A stretch of 64,000 bases of DNA from Streptomyces canus (GTDB taxonomy: Bacteria; Actinomycetota; Actinomycetes; Streptomycetales; Streptomycetaceae), in the NCBI RefSeq assembly GCF_030815415.1, contig NZ_JAUSWW010000001.1, positions 4,712,001 through 4,776,000 of the forward strand. The letters run 5' to 3'. Shown here piece after piece: positions 59,103-64,000 of this stretch. A program made the translations under genes and the position numbers. Each line of letters begins with the position of its first letter. Position 1 is the first letter of the stretch. The notes under the pieces are model-generated. The model was not told the DNA's origin, made no database searches, and saw only the letters and a program-made list of their open reading frames with translations.

Positions 59103-59175
59103 CTCAACCCCCGTATGAGTCGCTTCTGTTGACTGCTGTCGCTCGATCACGTGCCGTCGCTCCGGGCCCGTCCCG

Positions 59176-59985
59176 TCATCGACCACCCCCTCCCAGCACC
59201 CCGCCGGCCAGGCCGATCACCACGGGCAGCACACCGACCGCGATGAACGCGGGCAGGAAGCACAGCCCCACCGGCGCGGTCACCATGACCGCCGCCCGCC
59301 GGGCCCGTGCCGTCGCGGTGCGCGCCCACTCGGCGCGGGCCTCCGCCGCGAGCCGTGCGACCGGTACGGCCGCCGGGAGCCCGGATACATCGGCCCGTTC
59401 CAGCAACCGCGCCAGCGGACCGGCACCCGGCATCGACGCCAGCCGTCGCCATGCCTCGCCCGGCGGACCGCCCAGCCGTACCTCCGCCGCGCCCCGCGCG
59501 AGCCCCTCCCCTACCGGCCCGCCCAGCGCCTCGCCCACCGCCCGCGCCGCGATGACCGGACCCGCCCCGGCCGCGATACAGGCCGCCAGCAGATCGGCGG
59601 CGAGCGGAAGCTGGCGTACCGCCTCCGAGACGTCGTACGACTCCCCCGTGTCCTCGGCACCCCGCCGGCCCCGCCACCACCACAGCCCCACCGCGACGAC
59701 CAGCCCCACCACGACACCGGCGACCCCACCGACCAGCACCCACCCGCCGACCACCGCGCCCAGCGAGGGCGACCAACGCCGCACGACCCTCCGCGCCTCA
59801 CCCCGAGGCCCCACCGGCACTGCCTCCCGGGCCACCAGCCGTGTCAGCCGTCGCCGAAGCCTCCGCTCCCGCCGTGTCCCCTCCGCCCACCGGGCGAGCC
59901 ACGCGAGCACCATCACGGCTCCCGCGATCACCCCCAGCCTGTGGACAACTTCCGCACTCACCGCGCCCGCCTTTCCGAACCCCAC
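59176..59985 (-). CDS. tadC: TadC-like inner-membrane platform protein (T2SS F family)
   Basis: 269 residues with hydrophobic segments at both ends (VVHRLGVIAGAVMVLAWLA, GGVAGVVVGLVVAVGLWWW, and PVGLCFLPAFIAVGVLPVVI at the C-terminus). The T2SSF helical block LPLAADLLAACIAAGAGPVI lies between them. TadC pairs with TadB as the membrane platform for pilus assembly. Thirteen bases separate it from tadB. Confidence 0.88.
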   Translation of the reverse strand: MGFGKAGAVSAEVVHRLGVIAGAVMVLAWLARWAEGTRRERRLRRRLTRLVAREAVPVGPRGEARRVVRRWSPSLGAVVGGWVLVGGVAGVVVGLVVAVGLWWWRGRRGAEDTGESYDVSEAVRQLPLAADLLAACIAAGAGPVIAARAVGEALGGPVGEGLARGAAEVRLGGPPGEAWRRLASMPGAGPLARLLERADVSGLPAAVPVARLAAEARAEWARTATARARRAAVMVTAPVGLCFLPAFIAVGVLPVVIGLAGGVLGGGGR

Positions 59986-59998
59986 GCCGATTCCGTCC

Positions 59999-60850
59999 TC
60001 ACACCGCTTCCGCTCCCCGCACGATCCGTGCCGCCCACCACATCCCCGCCCCCTCCAGCAGGCCGCCGATCGCCAGGCAGCCCAGGCCGGGCCCGGTGTG
60101 CAGCACGACGTGCAGCGGGTCGGAGCCGAGGGCCGTGCCGAGGAGCAGTCCGAGGGCGGGGAGCCCGGCGAGCATCACCGTCGTGGACCGGGCGCCGGCC
60201 AACTGGGCGCGCAGGTCGGCACGTTGGTCCCGCTCCGCGCGCAACGCCGCCTCGAGCCGTTCGAGTCCGGCCGCGAGCCCCGCTCCCCGGTCCACCGCGA
60301 CCTGCCAGCACGCCGCGAGGCCCAGCAGCCCCTCGGCCCCCGGCTGCCGTGCGGCGCCCGCGAGCGCACCCGGTACGTCCCCGCCGAACCGCGCGGCCGC
60401 CAGCACCGCCGGCTGCGTCTCCCCCAGCCCCTCGCAGTCGCGCGCGGCACGCAACAGGGCCTCACCCGGCTGCCGTCCGGCCCGCACCTCTCCAGCGAGC
60501 GCCCCGCACAACGCGATGACCGCGTCCCCTCGGCGATCCCGGGCCCGCCGCGCCTCACGCGCCAACCGCAGCCGCCGCAGCAACGGCACCCCGGCCACCC
60601 CCGCGACCAGCGGCAGCACCGAGGCCCCCAGCACGGCCAGCACCAGTCCGGCCGCCACCGACCACCACTCGTTCCCCAGCCGCCGTACTCCACCGGCCAG
60701 TCGCCGCCAGACCGGCGGCCCGGTCCCGACCGCCCCGCCGGCCCCCGCGAGCAGCAACTCCGCTCGCCGCGCCCCGGAACGCCATCCGGCCGACAGCCAG
60801 ACCGCAGCCCCGGCACACACCAGCGCCGCCCCCGTCGACACCTCACTCAT
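59999..60850 (-). CDS. tadB: TadB-like inner-membrane platform protein (T2SS F family)
   Basis: 283 residues from ATG 60850, which lies inside the end of tadA. Membrane segments include WWSVAAGLVLAVLGASVLPL and TVMLAGLPALGLLLGTALG, with the T2SSF block DAVIALCGALAGEVRAGRQP then GEALLRAARDCE. Partner of TadC. Confidence 0.88.
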   Translation of the reverse strand: MSEVSTGAALVCAGAAVWLSAGWRSGARRAELLLAGAGGAVGTGPPVWRRLAGGVRRLGNEWWSVAAGLVLAVLGASVLPLVAGVAGVPLLRRLRLAREARRARDRRGDAVIALCGALAGEVRAGRQPGEALLRAARDCEGLGETQPAVLAAARFGGDVPGALAGAARQPGAEGLLGLAACWQVAVDRGAGLAAGLERLEAALRAERDQRADLRAQLAGARSTTVMLAGLPALGLLLGTALGSDPLHVVLHTGPGLGCLAIGGLLEGAGMWWAARIVRGAEAV

Positions 60851-62132
60851 CACCACGCCCCCTGTCGGCCCCCGCGGTGCCGAGCAGCCCCCGCAGCCGC
60901 TCCCACCCCCGCTCGTACACGAACGCCTCCGCGCCCCACCGCAGCGCCGGCACCGTCCGCACCAGCCCCGACGGATCCCGTTCCAGCACGTGCACCTCGG
61001 CGATCCGGCGCCGCCCGTTCCGGTCACGGGCGAGGTGCAGGACGACGGAGAGCGCGGCCGCCAACTGGCTGTGCAGCGCGGCCCGGTCGAGTCCGGCCGC
61101 CGTGCCGAGCGCCTCGAGGCGGGCCGGGACATCGGCCGCCGCGTTGGCATGGACCGTCCCGCAGCCTCCTTCATGACCCGTGTTCAACGCGGCCAGCAGA
61201 TGCACCACTTCAGGCCCGCGCACCTCGCCCACCACCAGCCGGTCCGGCCGCATCCGCAGCGCCTGCCGCACCAGGTCCTCGAGCGAGACCAGGCCCGCGC
61301 CCTCCTGGTTGGCAGGTCTGCTCTCCAGGCGTACGACGTGCGGATGGTCCGGCCGCAGCTCCGCGGAGTCCTCGGCCAGCACGATCCGTTCGCCCGGCCC
61401 GACGAGCCCCAACAGGGCGCTCAGCAGCGTTGTCTTGCCACTGCCCGTCCCACCGCTGATCAGGAACGACAGCCGTGCCTCGATCAGCGCCCGCAGTACC
61501 CGGTCCCCGTCCGGCGGCACGGTGCCCGCAGCCATCAGCTCGTCGAGCGTGAACGCGCGCGGCCGTACGACCCGCAGCGACAGACAGGTGCAGCCGACGG
61601 CCACCGGCGGCAGCACCGCGTGCAGCCGTGTCCCGTCGGGCAGCCGGGCGTCCGCCCAGGGCCGCGCGTCGTCCAGCCGACGTCCGGCCACCGCGGCCAG
61701 GCGCTGCGCGAGCCGTCGTACGGCGGCGGCGTCGGGGAACGCGACCGCGGTGAGTTCGAGCCCGCCGCCCCGGTCCACCCAGACCCGGTCCGGTGCCGAC
61801 ACCAGCACGTCGGTCACCCGGGGGTCGGCCAGCAGCGGCTCCAGCGGGCCGCTGCCGACCAGTTCGGAGCGCAACCGCTCGGCCGCTCCGAGGACTTCGG
61901 CGTCACCGAGCACCCGCCCCTGCTCCCGCAGCGCCTGTGCCACCCGCGCGGGCGTCGGCTCGGCCCCGCTCTCGGCGAGCCACTGCCGTACGCCGTCGAG
62001 CAGGTGCGGGGACATGTCCGCCCCACCCGCCCGCCCCGCCGGGGGCGCCGCACCGGCCATGGCCACAACCGAGCCCTCGGGCCGCCCGGGGCCGAACGAC
62101 GCCCGGCCCCTCTCGTCGGAGTAGGTGCTCAT
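60843..62132 (-). CDS. tadA: TadA/CpaF-type secretion ATPase
   Basis: 429 residues from ATG 62132. Walker A is SGGTGSGKTTLLSALLG near 230; the Asp box is ERIVLAEDSAELRPDHPHVV; Walker B region PDRLVVGEVRGPEVVHLLAA; His box TGHEGGCGTVHAN. It powers assembly of the Flp pilus. Its start overlaps the stop of the CpaE-like gene by ATGA. Confidence 0.95.
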   Translation of the reverse strand: MSTYSDERGRASFGPGRPEGSVVAMAGAAPPAGRAGGADMSPHLLDGVRQWLAESGAEPTPARVAQALREQGRVLGDAEVLGAAERLRSELVGSGPLEPLLADPRVTDVLVSAPDRVWVDRGGGLELTAVAFPDAAAVRRLAQRLAAVAGRRLDDARPWADARLPDGTRLHAVLPPVAVGCTCLSLRVVRPRAFTLDELMAAGTVPPDGDRVLRALIEARLSFLISGGTGSGKTTLLSALLGLVGPGERIVLAEDSAELRPDHPHVVRLESRPANQEGAGLVSLEDLVRQALRMRPDRLVVGEVRGPEVVHLLAALNTGHEGGCGTVHANAAADVPARLEALGTAAGLDRAALHSQLAAALSVVLHLARDRNGRRRIAEVHVLERDPSGLVRTVPALRWGAEAFVYERGWERLRGLLGTAGADRGRGDE

Positions 62133-63232
62133 GCCGCCTCCACCAACGCCCGCTCCCAGAACTCCTTGCAGAACCGCGCCAGCGGCCCCCGCCCGGCTCC
62201 CGGCGGGGTCCTGCTCTCGTGAGGCCGCAGCAGCCCCGCCTCCAGGGGCACCTCGCCCACCAGCGGCAGTCCGAGCAGTCGCGCCACCTCCCGGTCGTCG
62301 AGCCCGGGCGCGTGGGGCCCGCGGACCGCCACGCGCAGATCGCGTACGACCATCCCGACGGCGGAGGCCACCCGTCCGGCCGCCGCGACGGCGCGGAGTT
62401 CGGCGGGGACCACGAGGATGCCGAGATCGAGCTGGGCGAGGGTCTCGGCGATGCCGTCGTCGACGCGGCGCGGCAGATCGACGACGACCGTGCCGCCCCG
62501 GCGGCGGGCCGCGCCGAGCACCGCGCGGACGGCCTGCGGCGGGACGGCGACGCAGTCGCCGCGGTCCCAGCTCAGGACCCGCAGGGAGTGCAGCTGCGGC
62601 AGCGACTCCTCCAGGGCACCGCCGCCGACCCGGCCGCGCGAGGCGGCGAACGCGGGCCAGCGCAGCCCCTCGGCGGTCTCGCCGCCGAGGAGTACGTCGA
62701 GTCCGCCGCCCAGCGGATCGGCGTCCACGAGCAGGGTGCGCAGTCCCTCCCGCGCGGAGGTGACGGCCAGCGCGCACGCGAGCGTGGACGCCCCGGACCC
62801 GCCTCGGCCGCCGATGACGCCGACGGTGAGGGCGGGCCGGCCGACGCCCTCGGCGACGTCGGCGATCCGGTCGACCAGCCACTGCTCCCCGTCGGGCAGC
62901 ATCAGGACATGGTCCGCGCCGATCTCGACGGCCCGGCGCCAGACCCCGGAGTCGTCCTGGTCCCGTCCGACGAGGACCACTCCCCCTCTGCGGGCGGCCC
63001 CGCGCACGCGCCGCGCGGCGTCGTCGCCGACCAGGACGAGCGGTGCGGCCTCCCAGCGTCCTCTCGGTTGCGGCACCCCCGGGTGGACCTCGGGTGTCGC
63101 GCCGGCCGCCGCGCACAGGCGCAGCAGGTCGTCGAGGAGCACCGGGTCCTCGGTGACGATCAACGGTCCGCCCTGTCGCCCTCCGGCGGTGGGCGGCGGA
63201 TCGTGTGTGACGGCTGCGGCCACGTTTTCCAT
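62129..63232 (-). CDS. CpaE/Ssd-like P-loop ATPase of the Tad locus
   Basis: 367 residues from ATG 63232, with AAGGGGG just upstream. The deviant Walker A is VIGGRGGSGASTLACALA (near 140), where the usual lysine positions are changed, and LLVDADPLGGGLD follows. The N-terminal ~120 residues form a receiver-like domain (VTEDPVLLDDLLRLCAAAG). Homologues are CpaE/TadZ, which place the pilus at a cell pole, and mycobacterial Ssd (Rv3660c). First gene of the seven-gene Tad operon. Confidence 0.88.
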   Translation of the reverse strand: MENVAAAVTHDPPPTAGGRQGGPLIVTEDPVLLDDLLRLCAAAGATPEVHPGVPQPRGRWEAAPLVLVGDDAARRVRGAARRGGVVLVGRDQDDSGVWRRAVEIGADHVLMLPDGEQWLVDRIADVAEGVGRPALTVGVIGGRGGSGASTLACALAVTSAREGLRTLLVDADPLGGGLDVLLGGETAEGLRWPAFAASRGRVGGGALEESLPQLHSLRVLSWDRGDCVAVPPQAVRAVLGAARRRGGTVVVDLPRRVDDGIAETLAQLDLGILVVPAELRAVAAAGRVASAVGMVVRDLRVAVRGPHAPGLDDREVARLLGLPLVGEVPLEAGLLRPHESRTPPGAGRGPLARFCKEFWERALVEAA

Positions 63233-63817
63233 CCCCCTTCGCTGCATCTCGCGAGGGCCTCCAGGGCCCCGCGATTCCCAAACGTGTGAAGAACCGGCGA
63301 CCGGCCTTCATATGAACAGCCGATACGAACCGGCCGAACGCGGCCGACTAACCGGAACCGGCCATCGAGTCGGTGTCGGCGGGCCGCGCTGGAATCACGG
63401 TGCAGCGATGCCGGAAATCTTGTGGATCTTGGTCGATAACTGTGGACAACTCAGCCGTTGTGAATATCGCCATCACCCATACCGGTGCTCCCCGCACTGC
63501 CATGCGTACGACTTCCGCAGCGCAGTGCGACAGCTACGCACAGTGACGGATCATGGGCAGGCGAAAGAGGCGGCCGGAGCCGCCTCGACACGGCCGTAGA
63601 GCCGCACAGGGACACAGAAGGAGGGGAGAAAACGCACCCGGACGTGCGACGACCCCCACCGGGGGGGAGAGTGGGGGTCGTCTCCACGGCCGACTCGGGG
63701 GGGGAGGAGCCGGGCCGGGTTGGCACGGTCGCGAACGATCCGTGACTTCCATGGTGTACCCGAGAGCCTTCTCAGGCAAACCCACGCGCCCCACCTTACG
63801 CCGAATGGGCTGCGCCT
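63233..63817. other. Divergent intergenic region
   Basis: Lies between the leftward Tad operon and the rightward HAD gene and should hold both promoters. No convincing gene. Contains a perfect actinobacterial-type DnaA box on the minus strand (63441-63449) and a related TTGTGGATC word near 63420. Confidence 0.55.
63441..63449 (-). promoter_or_regulatory. DnaA-box-like sequence
   Basis: TGTGGACAA, the complement of TTGTCCACA. TTGTGGATC lies about 20 bp to its left. Isolated boxes are common by chance and can titrate DnaA. Confidence 0.4.
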
Positions 63818-64000
63818 ATGCTCAGGGTCGTGGAAAACCACTCCTTGCCCCGCACAGCGGCCTTCTTTGACCTGGACAAGACGGTCATTGCGAAGTCGAG
63901 CACGCTCACCTTCAGCAAGTCGTTCTACCAAGGCGGACTGATCAACCGCAGGGCCGCCTTGCGTACCGCATACGCCCAGTTCGTCTTCCTCGTGGGCGGT
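63818..64000 (+). CDS. HAD-IB family phosphatase, N-terminal part
   Basis: The first 61 codons of a SerB-like hydrolase; the gene continues beyond the window. MLRVVENHSLPRTAAFFDLD then KTVIAKSSTLTFSKS contains the catalytic DLDKT motif (nucleophile and acid/base aspartates). A GTG at 63830 is an alternative start. The family dephosphorylates small phospho-metabolites; the exact substrate is unknown. Confidence 0.88.
   Translation, partial: MLRVVENHSLPRTAAFFDLDKTVIAKSSTLTFSKSFYQGGLINRRAALRTAYAQFVFLVGG

Overview
The window is high-GC actinobacterial DNA, almost certainly from a Streptomyces chromosome. The right part carries the order holB - tmk/MFS fusion - topA - Ser/Thr kinase - methyltransferase - lipoprotein - H+-pyrophosphatase - anti-sigma factor - bldG - MrfA/Hrq1-type helicase - Tad pilus operon, which I recall as the arrangement around topA and bldG in S. 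coelicolor (SCO3540-SCO3558 area). That recollection is not a search result.

Left edge (1-5.6 kb): the N-terminal part of an L-fuconate dehydratase; a GT-B-like gene broken by eight copies of a 7-bp repeat, where loss of one copy would restore the frame; a STAND ATPase with TPR repeats; and a frameshifted antitoxin relic.

Centre (5.9-37.2 kb): two adjacent genomic islands at a tRNA-Thr(CGT) gene. The intact tRNA lies at 37.2 kb on the minus strand, and its 3' end recurs at 5.9 and 14.2 kb, each time beside a terminator-like hairpin. The left island (5.9-14.2 kb) holds a GAF/PAS-SpoIIE phosphatase-HATPase regulator and a three-subunit molybdenum hydroxylase operon. The right island (14.2-37.15 kb) holds a biosynthetic cluster. 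No integrase is visible in either.

The cluster (14.9-36.3 kb) is the most notable content. It joins a complete thiopeptide-type RiPP set to a 3-amino-4-hydroxybenzoate (3,4-AHBA) supply and activation module. The RiPP set is a precursor with a leader ending in LPEMGA, split LanB glutamylation and elimination proteins, a candidate pyridine synthase, a ThiF-like partner, a YcaO cyclodehydratase and two azoline dehydrogenases. The AHBA module is a GriI-like aldolase, a GriH-like type II dehydroquinate-synthase homologue and an AMP-dependent ligase. Two tandem flavin monooxygenases, an ABC-2 exporter, a LuxR-type regulator and a small membrane protein complete it. The inferred product is an azole- and dehydroalanine-rich peptide carrying an AHBA-derived aromatic group. 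Four of its promoter regions share a 26-bp motif centred on TGACA-N2-TGTCA, and the precursor gene has a perfect 13-bp-stem hairpin directly before its ribosome binding site.

Right part (37.3-64 kb): conserved chromosomal genes for replication, topology, signalling, energy coupling and BldG control of differentiation. A seven-gene Tad/Flp pilus operon follows, then the start of a HAD-family phosphatase.
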